Assembly (NCBI GenBank): GCA_021841795.1 | Contig: JAKCDN010000042.1 | Coordinates: forward strand, 1 to 12,324 | Direction: 5' to 3' | DNA length: 12,324 nucleotides | DNA from: Acidobacteriota bacterium | GTDB taxonomy: Bacteria > Acidobacteriota > Terriglobia > Terriglobales > Acidobacteriaceae | Shown: positions 1 to 6,741 of the stretch, piece by piece | Layout of the letters: each line of letters starts with the position of its first letter | How positions within the stretch are numbered: the stretch's first letter is position 1 | Position numbers and translations under genes: made by a program | The notes under the pieces: model-generated | What the model was told of the DNA's origin: nothing | Database searches by the model: none | The model's input: the letters and a program-made list of their open reading frames with translations, nothing else

Positions 1-300
1 ATTGGAGACCAAGTAGCTGGTGAGCACCCAGGTGGCTTCGTCGGTGCTTGCGCCCAGCGTGCCGCCGATATGGGGCAGCGCGACATTGGCGATGGAGGTA
101 TCGAGCACCTCCATGAAGGCCGCCAGAGCCACGGTCATGGCAATCAGCCAGGGGTTCACCCTGGGCTTCCACTGCTCGTGAGCCGCTGCGTCCGGATTGA
201 CCATGGTCACGGGCCGGGCCGTAGCCCCCGCCGGCTGACCATTGCCTGCCGAGGGCGAGCCGGGAAGTGGGGATGGCAGTGTTGAATCGATCGCGGACAA
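1..300 (-). CDS. DHA2-family MFS multidrug exporter, N-terminal part (cut by window edge)
   Basis: This is an EmrB/QacA-type (14-helix, DHA2) major facilitator transporter, an inner-membrane proton-driven exporter of drugs or other small molecules. Only the first 100 codons are in the window; the gene continues beyond base 1. The first transmembrane segment starts near residue 45 (NPWLIAMTVALAAFMEVLD) and runs into the DHA2 signature LDTSIANVALPHIGG, followed by the DEATWVLTSYLVSN segment that leads into helix 2. The first ~40 residues are a soluble tail rich in Pro, Ser, Gly and Ala. I chose the TTG at 300-298 because AGGAG lies 7 bases upstream; the first in-frame ATG (204-202) would remove 32 residues and I see no comparable ribosome binding site for it. 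It lies downstream of the VWFA-like gene on the same strand, but 320 bases away with a hairpin between, so it is probably transcribed separately. Substrate unknown. Confidence 0.85.
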   Translation of the reverse strand, partial: MSAIDSTLPSPLPGSPSAGNGQPAGATARPVTMVNPDAAAHEQWKPRVNPWLIAMTVALAAFMEVLDTSIANVALPHIGGTLGASTDEATWVLTSYLVSN

Positions 301-307
301 CAGCGGT

Positions 308-312
308 CTCCT
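308..312 (-). promoter_or_regulatory. Ribosome binding site that selects a TTG start for the MFS gene
   Basis: The minus strand reads AGGAG here, 7 bases before the TTG at 300-298. The reading frame is open through the Pro/Ser/Ala-rich leader down to the first ATG at 204, so this site argues for the longer protein. Confidence 0.55.
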
Positions 313-415
313 GAGGTTTGGCTGCTCAAGTGATTTTGTCTGGCCGGGGAGACGGATCCGATCCACCGCCCGGAACACGCGGTGCGCCATCGCCAGGCAT
401 TTCAACGAATGTGTT

Positions 416-424
416 TACAGTGTA
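416..424. promoter_or_regulatory. Possible operator upstream of the MFS exporter (TACAGTGTA palindrome)
   Basis: TACAGTGTA is a perfect 9-base palindrome around a central base, set in an AT-rich patch (TGTTTACAGTGTATTG) inside otherwise GC-rich sequence, about 115 bases upstream of the exporter's TTG. Drug exporters are often controlled by TetR- or MarR-type repressors binding short dyads of this sort. No regulator gene is visible in the window, and a 9-base palindrome can occur by chance. Confidence 0.25.
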
Positions 425-583
425 TTGGATTCGGGCGTCCGGGATTTGATGCAGAGATTCAGGCGGGCCAGCGGGGCGATGGGGCGGGGCTGAGCGGCGC
501 GGAGATGAGGTTCCGGGCCGCTCAAGCCCAGAGAGAGATGTTCGAGCCCGATCAGAGAGATGGGCCATGGTTCAGAAGCCACA

Positions 584-610
584 CGGCCCGCACGTGGGGA
601 GTGCGGGCCG
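584..610 (-). terminator. Terminator-like hairpin after the VWFA-like gene
   Basis: A perfect 10-base-pair inverted repeat (CGGCCCGCAC / GTGCGGGCCG) with a 7-base loop begins 11 bases beyond the stop codon of the VWFA-like gene. On the minus strand the sequence that follows is TGTGGCTTCTG, which is only weakly T-rich, so this may be a factor-dependent or imperfect terminator rather than a classical intrinsic one. Confidence 0.5.
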
Positions 611-620
611 GAGCTGCGGT

Positions 621-1562
621 TTACTGCGGTCCGGGGTAGACGTAGACCTCATGAGGCGCATCCAGCTTGACCTTCGCGCTGACCGAAAGCTTGACGGTCT
701 GGAGCTCCGGCTTGGCACCGACCTCGGCGGTAAATTGCAGCTCATACTGGTTCTCGAGCCTCTGGTTGATGTCATCGAAGTAAGGGACGAAGCTGACCGG
801 GTTGCCGAGGCCCTGCCAGTAGCTGGTGCCACCGGTTTCCTGCGTGATCTCCGCCAGCAGGTTCTGGCCATCGTCGGCCCCGTAGTTGGTGCGGTCAAGG
901 AAGTCAGCGCTGCGCCAGTAGATGGCATACACGATGAGGTGGGCGCGCAAGGAGTCATCCATGGCGGCCTGCACGTAGGGGTCTTCCGGATCGTAGCGCA
1001 CCTCGTAGTAATCGATGCCGTCGGTGATCATCACGACTTCGCGCCGCGCTCTGGGGTCGTTCGAGGGCCAATTCTTGGCCAGATCCGAGAGGCAGAAATA
1101 GGGACTGGCGCTGATGGCCGCCCCGCCATGCACGGGCAGGTGCAAAGTCTGCGCCACGGCGTTGTGATCGGTGCTCAACGGCCCGGCCAACTGCGCGCGG
1201 CCGTTGAACATATACCCCACGGCAACCCGGGTGTCGGGCCGCTGCTGCTTGATGAACTTGGCCATATCGTCCATCTGCAGACCGAGGCTGGTGCGCGCGC
1301 CGTCGTCGATGAGCAGCACCAGCTCCACGGGGTTCGCGGGGCTGTGAAGGGGAACCAAGTTTGTGATGGCTGCTTCCTTGCCATTCAATTTCAGATGCAG
1401 TGCGGATTGGGGAATGCCGCCCGGCGCCTCCTTTTTAGGTACGACCGTGATCACAGTGCTTGCGGGGACTTGTTGTTTTTGTTCGGCAGCCAGGGCGAAG
1501 GCCGCCGCGAACATGGAACCCGCTGCAACGAGCGCTGCGGCTTGCAACTTGCGGTTGAACAT
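621..1562 (-). CDS. Secreted VWFA-related (Acidobacterial domain) protein
   Basis: A 313-residue exported protein with a von Willebrand factor A-like fold, a domain type used for protein-protein or matrix binding. Residues 1-26 form a signal peptide (MFNRK, then an Ala-rich hydrophobic stretch ending ALAA). The VWA core begins at about residue 79 with VELVLLIDDG, continues through REVVMITDG (175-182) and ends near the QYELQF segment (272-277), which resembles the QYxLxY element seen near the end of this family. The metal-site motif is degenerate: D86-D87-G-A-R-T instead of DxSxS, so divalent-metal binding is doubtful, although D181 of TDG is kept. The start is supported by AGGAG 8 bases before the ATG. 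Genes of this type are especially numerous in Acidobacteria, which is the main taxonomic clue here. The biological role of the family is not established. Confidence 0.8.
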   Translation of the reverse strand: MFNRKLQAAALVAAGSMFAAAFALAAEQKQQVPASTVITVVPKKEAPGGIPQSALHLKLNGKEAAITNLVPLHSPANPVELVLLIDDGARTSLGLQMDDMAKFIKQQRPDTRVAVGYMFNGRAQLAGPLSTDHNAVAQTLHLPVHGGAAISASPYFCLSDLAKNWPSNDPRARREVVMITDGIDYYEVRYDPEDPYVQAAMDDSLRAHLIVYAIYWRSADFLDRTNYGADDGQNLLAEITQETGGTSYWQGLGNPVSFVPYFDDINQRLENQYELQFTAEVGAKPELQTVKLSVSAKVKLDAPHEVYVYPGPQ

Positions 1563-1975
1563 AACTCTTGCTCCTTCTCTTGCTCTTGCGAAGGCGCGCT
1601 GTGCGCCATCCGTTCCGCCTGTTTAGATGCCTGAAAACGAAAAAGTACTGCGCCTGAAAGTAAAAAATCGCCGGCGATTCCGGGAAGCCGGCTCTTCGAG
1701 CGAGGGGCTGGCGCACCGGCTCCAGAGGACGGGCGATGGAGCGGCGCAGATCGACGCTCGACGCAGATTGCGTTTTGTAACTTATTTTCAATGGCTTGCA
1801 GGTTGATTTTGGGCGGCCAGACGGGCGTCATCAGCCAACCTCCGGCGCGGGACAGCGCGCATTCGGCCCGGGGGAGACGGGCGTTGGCGGGCGCAACGGG
1901 CCGGGGCGCCGCAGGGCGCGTTCAGGCCGAGACGCCGGGGGCAATCCGCCGTCATCCTGGCCGGGCAACCCGTTC
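1563..1975. other. Intergenic region between the HNH gene and the VWFA-like gene
   Basis: A 413-base stretch with no credible gene; the short frames across it are GC-driven. It contains a candidate minus-strand terminator at 1662-1692 and, next to it, an A-rich imperfect direct repeat (GCCTGAAAACGAAAAAGTA near 1629 and GCCTGAAAGTAAAAAAT near 1652). The promoter of the VWFA-like gene should lie between about 1563 and 1660, but I cannot point to a clear -35/-10 pair. Confidence 0.5.
1662..1692 (-). terminator. Candidate intrinsic terminator upstream of the VWFA-like gene
   Basis: On the minus strand GCCGGC (1692-1687) can pair with GCCGGC (1675-1670) across an 11-base loop, followed by GATTTTTT. 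A smaller alternative is the self-complementary AATCGCCGGCGATT (1666-1679), which runs directly into the T tract. It would end transcripts coming from the HNH/comF side before the VWFA-like gene. The stem is short. Confidence 0.4.
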
Positions 1976-2596
1976 CTAATAGAAGAGATACTTCCGCCAT
2001 CGGTCATCGCTGCGCCCCAGCATGCGCATGATCTGGCGGCTGGTATGGAGCGAGAATGGGCGGGGCTCGCGGAGCAGGATCATGTCGTCGATTTCGTGCA
2101 GCAGCCGGTTGCCTTTTCTGCGGTTGCAGTCGTGGCAGCAGGCGACAAGATTCTCCCACGTGGAGTTGCCGCCACGCGAGCGCGGCACCACATGATCGAG
2201 TGTGAGGTCGCCCGGAGGGTAGACCTCGCCGCAGTACTGGCAGGTATTGCGGTCGCGCAGGAGGATATTCTTGCGCGAAAGGGCGCGGGTCTGGTGGGGA
2301 ATGCGCCGGTATTCGAGCAGGCGGATCACCGAGGGCATGGCGACCATGGCGCGCTGCGCATGCAGCGTCATGCCGTGCTCTTCTTCAGTGCGCGCAATGC
2401 CCTTGAGCACGAGCACCAGGGCCCGGCGCGCGCCGCAAATATTGATGGGCTCGTAGGAGGCATTGAGGACCAGCACCGGCATCTGCAGGATATGGGCATG
2501 GGTGTGCTGCACCGTCTCATGTCCGACGGCCAGCACCGCAGCCTTGGCAATCGCCTTCTGTTTACGCGCGTGAATCATGGCTTTCCCCAACGACAT
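1976..2596 (-). CDS. HNH endonuclease family protein
   Basis: A 206-residue cytoplasmic protein with a C-terminal HNH nuclease domain bearing a zinc site. Visible elements: CQYC (C119, C122), [13 protein letters not shown] with the catalytic D134-H135 pair, N149 in the ENL segment, and CHDCN (C154, C157) followed by RRKGN. The segment from residue 40 ([16 protein letters not shown]) is the usual N-terminus of this stand-alone HNH family, which is widespread in bacteria and of unknown cellular role. The ~40 residues before it, rich in His, Ala and Lys, are additional. I kept the start at 2596 because GGGGGGA lies just upstream; a start at residue 7 or 40 is possible, but no Shine-Dalgarno sequence precedes residue 40. 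It lies 108 bases downstream of comF on the same strand, so the two may be cotranscribed. Nothing nearby suggests a restriction or phage function. Confidence 0.85.
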   Translation of the reverse strand: MSLGKAMIHARKQKAIAKAAVLAVGHETVQHTHAHILQMPVLVLNASYEPINICGARRALVLVLKGIARTEEEHGMTLHAQRAMVAMPSVIRLLEYRRIPHQTRALSRKNILLRDRNTCQYCGEVYPPGDLTLDHVVPRSRGGNSTWENLVACCHDCNRRKGNRLLHEIDDMILLREPRPFSLHTSRQIMRMLGRSDDRWRKYLFY

Positions 2597-2704
2597 CTCT
2601 TTCCCCCCGGCTGTCGATCCGGCCCTGGCAGATGGATACCGCGCCTGACACTCCGCAAACCGGCAGGCGAAGTGGACAGCGCAGTCTTACCGTGTCGGGC
2701 CACA

Positions 2705-3655
2705 TCAATCAAAAGATGGTTGCTCCTCGAAAGTCGATCCGTTCCTGGCCGTACGTGCGGTTATGGGTTGCGCCGACGCCAATGCCGGCGAGCCTTGATC
2801 CTCCAAGTCTTCGTGCAACGATGAACTGCCGAAATGCTCTGCGCGGCGCGCGCGCGCCAGCGTCGCCACCCAGACCGAGGCCGCGCCGGCCTCGACCAGA
2901 GCCTGCGCGGCGGCGCGCGCGGTGGCTCCCGTCGTCAAAATGTCGTCAACGATCAAAACATGCTGCGCGACGACCCGGGCCGGATCTGAGACCACAAACG
3001 CGCCGCGCACATTCAGGCGCCGCCGGCGGGGAGTCAGCCCTGCCTGGGTTTCAGTGGCCCGCTGGCGCAGCAGTGTGCTTGAAGCCAGTGTGAGTTGCCA
3101 TTGCGGATGGCTGCGGCGGAGGGAACGCAGCGCCGCGGAGGCCAGCGTACGCGCCTGATTGAATCCCCGCTGGGCGTACTTGGTTGCGTGCAGGGGCACG
3201 GGAACCACGAGCATCCGCGCCGGAGCGTCGCCCGCCAGCTGGGCAATAGCCTGGGCCAGCATGCGGCCGAGCCCGTCCGATATCCCATGCAGGCGGTCGT
3301 ACTTGAGCGCGTGAATGGCCTCGCGCATTCTGCCCTGATAGACGCCGTAGGAGACCGCGCGCACAAAGGGCGGCGGCGCCATACGGCAGGGGCGGCATTG
3401 CAGGCGAAGCGACACTGCGCCCGCCGCCGGCAAAGCATCGCCGCAACGCCGGCAGACCGGCCCGTCGGAGAGGGGAAACTCCGTCCAGCAAAGATCGCAA
3501 ATGGGCACGAGAGAAAATCGCGGCAGGAGGGAGCCGCAGAGCGAGCAGGGGGTAGGGAAAACGGTGCAACTCAGGCTGTCCAGTGGACTTCGGAGCACGC
3601 GAACCACCGCGCGCCACCGCGTTGTCTCCGATGGCGGAACCTCGGCTGCGGTCAT
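2705..3655 (-). CDS. comF: ComF family phosphoribosyltransferase-like protein
   Basis: A 316-residue ComF/GntX-type protein: an N-terminal four-cysteine-pair zinc region followed by a type I phosphoribosyltransferase fold. In naturally competent bacteria ComF helps handle incoming single-stranded DNA; in many others its role is unclear. Seen here: CSLC (37-40), CDLC (53-56), CRRC (68-71), CRPC (87-90); the LKYDRLHG segment (117-124); VPVPLHATKYAQRGFNQA (151-168); and the PRPP-binding loop VLIVDDILTTGAT (233-245) with both aspartates intact. The frame stays open upstream to 3805, but conserved sequence begins only after residue ~20, so I placed the start at 3655 (MTAAEVPPSE); GGGA lies 9 bases upstream, a weak site. 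Length is above the usual 230-260 residues because of a polar tail of about 45 residues after the fold (from ~270), with no recognised motif. It lies between usp and the HNH gene, all on the minus strand. Confidence 0.85.
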   Translation of the reverse strand: MTAAEVPPSETTRWRAVVRVLRSPLDSLSCTVFPTPCSLCGSLLPRFSLVPICDLCWTEFPLSDGPVCRRCGDALPAAGAVSLRLQCRPCRMAPPPFVRAVSYGVYQGRMREAIHALKYDRLHGISDGLGRMLAQAIAQLAGDAPARMLVVPVPLHATKYAQRGFNQARTLASAALRSLRRSHPQWQLTLASSTLLRQRATETQAGLTPRRRRLNVRGAFVVSDPARVVAQHVLIVDDILTTGATARAAAQALVEAGAASVWVATLARARRAEHFGSSSLHEDLEDQGSPALASAQPITARTARNGSTFEEQPSFD

Positions 3656-3826
3656 GAGGGAGTCCCTATGGAAGACGCGCCTCGTTTCCCGGGGCAGGCC
3701 GTGCAACTGCCCGTTGGGCAAAGTATACCGCAAGGCAAACAGAGAGTTCCAACCGGGTGAACGGAGGGGTGACCGCGAGATCACGGCGCAGGCGAAAACC
3801 CGCACTGTACCGGCAACGGGCGGACA

Positions 3827-3849
3827 CCGGACGCGCCGGCTGCGTCCGG
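3827..3849 (-). terminator. Terminator-like hairpin after the universal stress protein gene
   Basis: A perfect 8-base-pair inverted repeat (CCGGACGC / GCGTCCGG) with a 7-base loop begins 10 bases after the usp stop codon. No T tract follows on the minus strand (TGTCCGCCC), so intrinsic termination is uncertain. Confidence 0.4.
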
Positions 3850-3859
3850 CGCCGGTTGC

Positions 3860-4819
3860 TTAGAAGACTCCGGCCATATAAGCCTCTGCCGGACGCAGCT
3901 TCTCCGACTTCGACCCACAGGTCGCAAGCACAACCGGCGAGAGGGTCATGACCGGGCAGGGGGCATGGGCCAGGATCTTGTATACGACTCCATGCCGCGT
4001 GATCGCGGCAAACGCGGAGGCACCCTGGGCGCCGAGGACAATCAAGTCAGCCTGTTGCGCGCTGCTCTGATAGAGCAGCTCTTCGGTGGGATCGCCGGGC
4101 ACGACAATGGTCTGGATCGGCACGTGGCTCTCAAGCTTCCTGGGAACCAGAGCCAGGATCTGGGCTTCGACGTCATCCAGGGATCTTCCGGCGAGAAACT
4201 CCTGCCGGTCCTGGGGACGAATGACGTGCTGCAGCACGAGACGGGCGCTGTGCCGGCGGGCCAGCTCGGCGGCAAAGGCGGCTACAACGGAGCTGGCCTC
4301 ATGCATGCTGACGGCGCACAGAATGGTGCGCGTGGCAAAGTTGCGGTAGCTGCCGTCGACCACGTCAGGACCAACGATGTAGACCGGCAGATTGGCCGTC
4401 CGCAGGACAGCTTCGGCCACCGATCCCACCAGGAGCTTGCCGATGGGGCCGGGGGAATGGGTGCCCATGACGATACGATCGATCTCGCGTTCGCGGGCGA
4501 ACGCAAGGATCTCGTCGGCGGGCAACCCCGGCCGCACCACAACCTCGCAGCGCAATCCCTCGTCGCGGGCGCGCTCCGCCAGCGGCTCCAGATGCCGTTT
4601 TTCAGTGCGCGCTGCCGCGGCGTAGTCGTAATAGCGCACACTGGAGGTCTCTGAAGCGGTAATCACCAGGGTGTCATAGGCATGAAACAGGATCAGATCC
4701 GAAGCGAACTCTTTTGCCTGTGCCAGCGCGAATGCAAAGGCCTTCAGGTTGACGGGAATTTCCGAGGCGAACAGGATGGTGGAGGGTTTGCTCCACCCCG
4801 GCTTCAGTAAGGCGGCCAT
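3860..4819 (-). CDS. Tandem-domain universal stress protein (UspA family)
   Basis: A 319-residue cytoplasmic protein made of two consecutive Usp domains (about residues 13-150 and 163-295). Usp proteins accumulate under starvation, oxygen limitation and other stress; some bind ATP. Domain 1 begins STILFASE and carries a nearly standard ATP-binding motif, G119-x2-S122-x9-G132-S133, with Ser in place of the second Gly. Domain 2 begins RTILCAVS and has G263-x2-G266, but the third position is H276-G277 rather than Gly-Ser/Thr, so nucleotide binding there is questionable. Each domain ends in the usual NLPVYIV or PCPVMTL strand. The start is well supported: AAGGAGG lies 6 bases before the ATG. It is divergent from the radical SAM gene, with a GGGGTGA-N6-TCACCCC dyad 73 bases upstream that may be a regulatory site. 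Confidence 0.9.
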   Translation of the reverse strand: MAALLKPGWSKPSTILFASEIPVNLKAFAFALAQAKEFASDLILFHAYDTLVITASETSSVRYYDYAAAARTEKRHLEPLAERARDEGLRCEVVVRPGLPADEILAFAREREIDRIVMGTHSPGPIGKLLVGSVAEAVLRTANLPVYIVGPDVVDGSYRNFATRTILCAVSMHEASSVVAAFAAELARRHSARLVLQHVIRPQDRQEFLAGRSLDDVEAQILALVPRKLESHVPIQTIVVPGDPTEELLYQSSAQQADLIVLGAQGASAFAAITRHGVVYKILAHAPCPVMTLSPVVLATCGSKSEKLRPAEAYMAGVF

Positions 4820-4891
4820 GGCAACCTCCTTCCGGTGCGGTCAAATGATTGCAGACTTCAGACGGTCTTGCAGTGCTTCTTCGCACAAACT

Positions 4892-4911
4892 GGGGTGATC
4901 CATCTCACCCC
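4892..4911. promoter_or_regulatory. Candidate CRP/FNR-family operator upstream of usp
   Basis: GGGGTGA-TCCATC-TCACCCC is a perfect 7-base inverted repeat with a 6-base spacer. Its core GTGA-N6-TCAC matches the inner half-sites of the CRP consensus TGTGA-N6-TCACA. The centre is about 82 bases upstream of the usp ATG, an ordinary distance for an activator site. It could instead belong to another dyad-binding regulator. Confidence 0.4.
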
Positions 4912-5136
4912 GGCTCAATCCGAGCTACGGCAGGCGCTGCGTTCACACTTCGCGGCGGGTAAAGGCACTCCGCACATCTCCCGGGAGCACCGCTCAGAAC
5001 TTCTGGCTCCCGGCGCGTCGGCAATCCGGTTCAGCCGCTCTCCGGTCATCGGCAGCCCGGCAAACTCGTGCCAAGCTGCGCAACTCCCGGAACAATAAGA
5101 TGCACAATTCGCATCGCGCGGCTCTCAGTGAAATGA

Positions 5137-5156
5137 TTGTGTGCCCGATTCCACAA
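5137..5156. promoter_or_regulatory. Inverted repeat TTGTG-N10-CACAA upstream of the radical SAM gene
   Basis: Two perfect 5-base half-sites separated by 10 bases, spanning two helical turns, about 220 bases before the radical SAM start and in a locally AT-richer patch. It lies 40 bases before the GTGAT dyad. It may be a second operator; with 5-base arms chance is not excluded. Confidence 0.25.
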
Positions 5157-5195
5157 ATTGTCTACCCCGGTTCGTGAATGCGCGTGTCCGCGCAA

Positions 5196-5211
5196 AGTGA
5201 TCCCAATCACA
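5196..5211. promoter_or_regulatory. Candidate CRP/FNR-family operator upstream of the radical SAM gene
   Basis: AGTGATCCCAATCACA contains the perfect dyad GTGAT-N4-ATCAC. It matches the CRP consensus TGTGA-N6-TCACA at 9 of 10 positions and the FNR layout TTGAT-N4-ATCAA at 8 of 10. It lies 165 bases before the radical SAM ATG. A weak -10-like TGTAAG (5238-5243) follows at roughly activator spacing, but this promoter assignment is speculative. Confidence 0.45.
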
Positions 5212-5376
5212 GCTTGCACCTGCAAAAGCTGCTTTTCTGTAAGTGAGCCGTGGACGCTGGAAGCGGTGATCCGGCCCTGGGATCGAATGCCCGGGCAGAT
5301 TTTCAGTTGGATTCCGTCCCTCCCCCAGGCGCCAGATTCAGGGCGTCCGGCGTTTTCTCCGGTGTCAGGAGGTCCG

Positions 5377-6594
5377 ATGACGATGCAGCCGATGCACAAC
5401 ATTCCCGCCCGCGGCGGGATCGACTACGACGAGTCCCCATTTCTTGCCATCTGGGAGATCACCCAGTCCTGCGACCTGGCCTGCAAGCACTGCCGCGCAG
5501 CGGCGCAGCCGATTCCCCATCCCGACGAGCTTACGCATGAAGAAGGCAAGGCGCTGATCGACCAGATCGCCGGAATGCAGATACCGATCTTCGTTTTCAC
5601 GGGGGGCGATCCGCTCAAGCGCCGGGACGTCTTCGACCTGATCCGCTACGCCGCCGGCAAGGGCGTACAGGTGGCGGTTACACCGAGCGCGACTCCGCTG
5701 TTGACGCGCGAGCAGATCTTCAAGATGAAGGCAGCCGGCGTGGTGCGGCTCGGCATCTCCCTGGACGGCTCCTGCCCCGAGATTCACGATGCCTTCCGCG
5801 GGTTGCCGGGCGCGTGGGCGCGGACGATCCAGGCCATCGAATGGGCGAACGAGGCCGGCATTCCCATCCAGGTGCACACGACGATCAGCCGCCACAACGC
5901 GCACGATCTGGACAATCTCTGCGCTCTGTTCGAGAAGCTCGCGATTGTGATGTGGAATGTGTTCTTCCTGGTTCCGGTGGGCCGCGGCCAGTTGGACGAC
6001 CTGTTGAACGGCGAGGAGTTCGAGCAGGTTTTCGGGAAGATTTACGAGCTCTCGCGGCGCGCGAACTTCCAGATCAAGACCACGGAAGCCATGCACTATC
6101 GCCGCTACCTGCTGCAGCACAACCTGGAAGAGAAAAAGATGGGACACGGGCATCCGGGCGGCCGGCCCCAAGGGGCGTACGAGCCGGGCGCGCCGACGAG
6201 CGCAGCCACGACGCGCAACATGAGCTGGGCCACGCGACGCGTGAATGACGGCAAAGGCTTTGTCTTCATCTCGCATGTGGGCAACGTTTATCCGAGCGGA
6301 TTCCTGCCCATTCACGCCGGCAACATTCGCGAGACGCCGCTGGCCGAGATCTATCGCAACGCGCCGATCTTCAAGGCGCTGCGCGACACCAGCCGCCTGG
6401 AGGGCAAGTGCGGCGCGTGCGAGTACAAGGAGATCTGCGGAGGGTCGCGCGCCCGCTCCTACGCGCTGACCGGCGACCCGCTGGCGCCGGAGCCGTGCTG
6501 CATCTACCAGCCGAAGAACTGGGATCCAGAGCGCGAGCAGACGGCGGAGGCGTTTCGGCAATCGCAGGCCGCGGAGCCGCTGGTTACGCTGTAA
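5377..6594 (+). CDS. Radical SAM/SPASM domain protein (AhbD/NirJ-like)
   Basis: A 405-residue S-adenosylmethionine radical enzyme with a C-terminal SPASM domain. The [4Fe-4S]-SAM site is CDLACKHC (C32, C36, C39), followed by the SAM-binding FTGGDPL (74-80) and GISLDG (126-131). The SPASM cysteines are C345, C348, C354 and C374/C375, fitting extra iron-sulfur clusters. Overall it resembles the group around TIGR04053 and the heme-pathway enzymes AhbD (Fe-coproporphyrin decarboxylase) and NirJ; other SPASM enzymes modify peptides, but no small precursor peptide gene is visible beside it. Exact substrate unknown. A Gly/Pro-rich insert at about 255-280 is probably a loop. The start at 5377 follows AGGAGG by 4 bases; the ATG at 5383 (spacing 10) is nearly as good. 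It is the only plus-strand gene here, divergent from usp and convergent with cydB; a role in heme supply to the oxidase is only an inference. Confidence 0.85.
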   Translation: MTMQPMHNIPARGGIDYDESPFLAIWEITQSCDLACKHCRAAAQPIPHPDELTHEEGKALIDQIAGMQIPIFVFTGGDPLKRRDVFDLIRYAAGKGVQVAVTPSATPLLTREQIFKMKAAGVVRLGISLDGSCPEIHDAFRGLPGAWARTIQAIEWANEAGIPIQVHTTISRHNAHDLDNLCALFEKLAIVMWNVFFLVPVGRGQLDDLLNGEEFEQVFGKIYELSRRANFQIKTTEAMHYRRYLLQHNLEEKKMGHGHPGGRPQGAYEPGAPTSAATTRNMSWATRRVNDGKGFVFISHVGNVYPSGFLPIHAGNIRETPLAEIYRNAPIFKALRDTSRLEGKCGACEYKEICGGSRARSYALTGDPLAPEPCCIYQPKNWDPEREQTAEAFRQSQAAEPLVTL

Positions 6595-6686
6595 CAGCCA
6601 GGGCGCGCACCCGAAGCTCAGGCCGGTGGCGCAAACAGGAATCACGCAGCCTGAACATGCGCAGCCTGGGAGCGCGGCGCATTCAC

Positions 6687-6715
6687 GCGCGATGCGTGGA
6701 TACGCCGCATCGCGC
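6687..6715. terminator. Hairpin between convergent radical SAM and cydB genes
   Basis: A perfect 10-base-pair inverted repeat (GCGCGATGCG / CGCATCGCGC) with a 9-base loop lies in the 147-base convergent gap and could stop transcription from both sides. There is no T tract on either strand. GGATACG in the loop (6698-6704) can instead pair with CGTATCC (6720-6726), giving an alternative fold. Confidence 0.45.
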
Positions 6716-6741
6716 AGGCCGTATCCGCCTGGAGCGCGCGC

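Larger units (their letters stand above)
301..620. other. Intergenic region between the MFS gene and the VWFA-like gene, no gene seen
   Basis: These 320 bases lie upstream of the exporter and downstream of the VWFA-like gene. I see no convincing coding region: the short frames on both strands lack family features. It holds the exporter's ribosome binding site, a small 9-base palindrome at 416-424 and a terminator-like hairpin at 584-610. No strong -35/-10 pair was recognised on the minus strand. Confidence 0.6.
4820..5376. other. Divergent intergenic region between usp and the radical SAM gene
   Basis: A 557-base stretch with no convincing gene. The frame of the radical SAM gene stays open upstream to 5137, but that part has no family similarity and the ribosome binding site favours 5377. 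The region must hold both divergent promoters and contains three dyads, at 4892-4911, 5137-5156 and 5196-5211, listed separately. Clear sigma-70 boxes were not recognised. Confidence 0.6.

Noticed and set aside
567..1634. Plus-strand open frame of 355 codons opposite the VWFA-like gene
   Set aside because: The minus-strand frame has a signal peptide, VWA features and a ribosome site; the plus frame shows none.
1976..2596. HNH protein as part of a restriction, phage or homing element
   Set aside because: It is the common stand-alone HNH family with a housekeeping-type neighbour (comF); no methyltransferase, phage or intron sequence is nearby.
3767..3785. GTGA...TCAC dyad between usp and comF
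   Set aside because: The spacer is 8 bases rather than 6, so it does not fit the CRP/FNR layout seen upstream of usp.
5365..6645. Long minus-strand open frame (426 codons) opposite the radical SAM gene
   Set aside because: It is the antisense shadow of a gene with clear catalytic motifs; its translation has no recognisable domain and reflects high GC codon bias.
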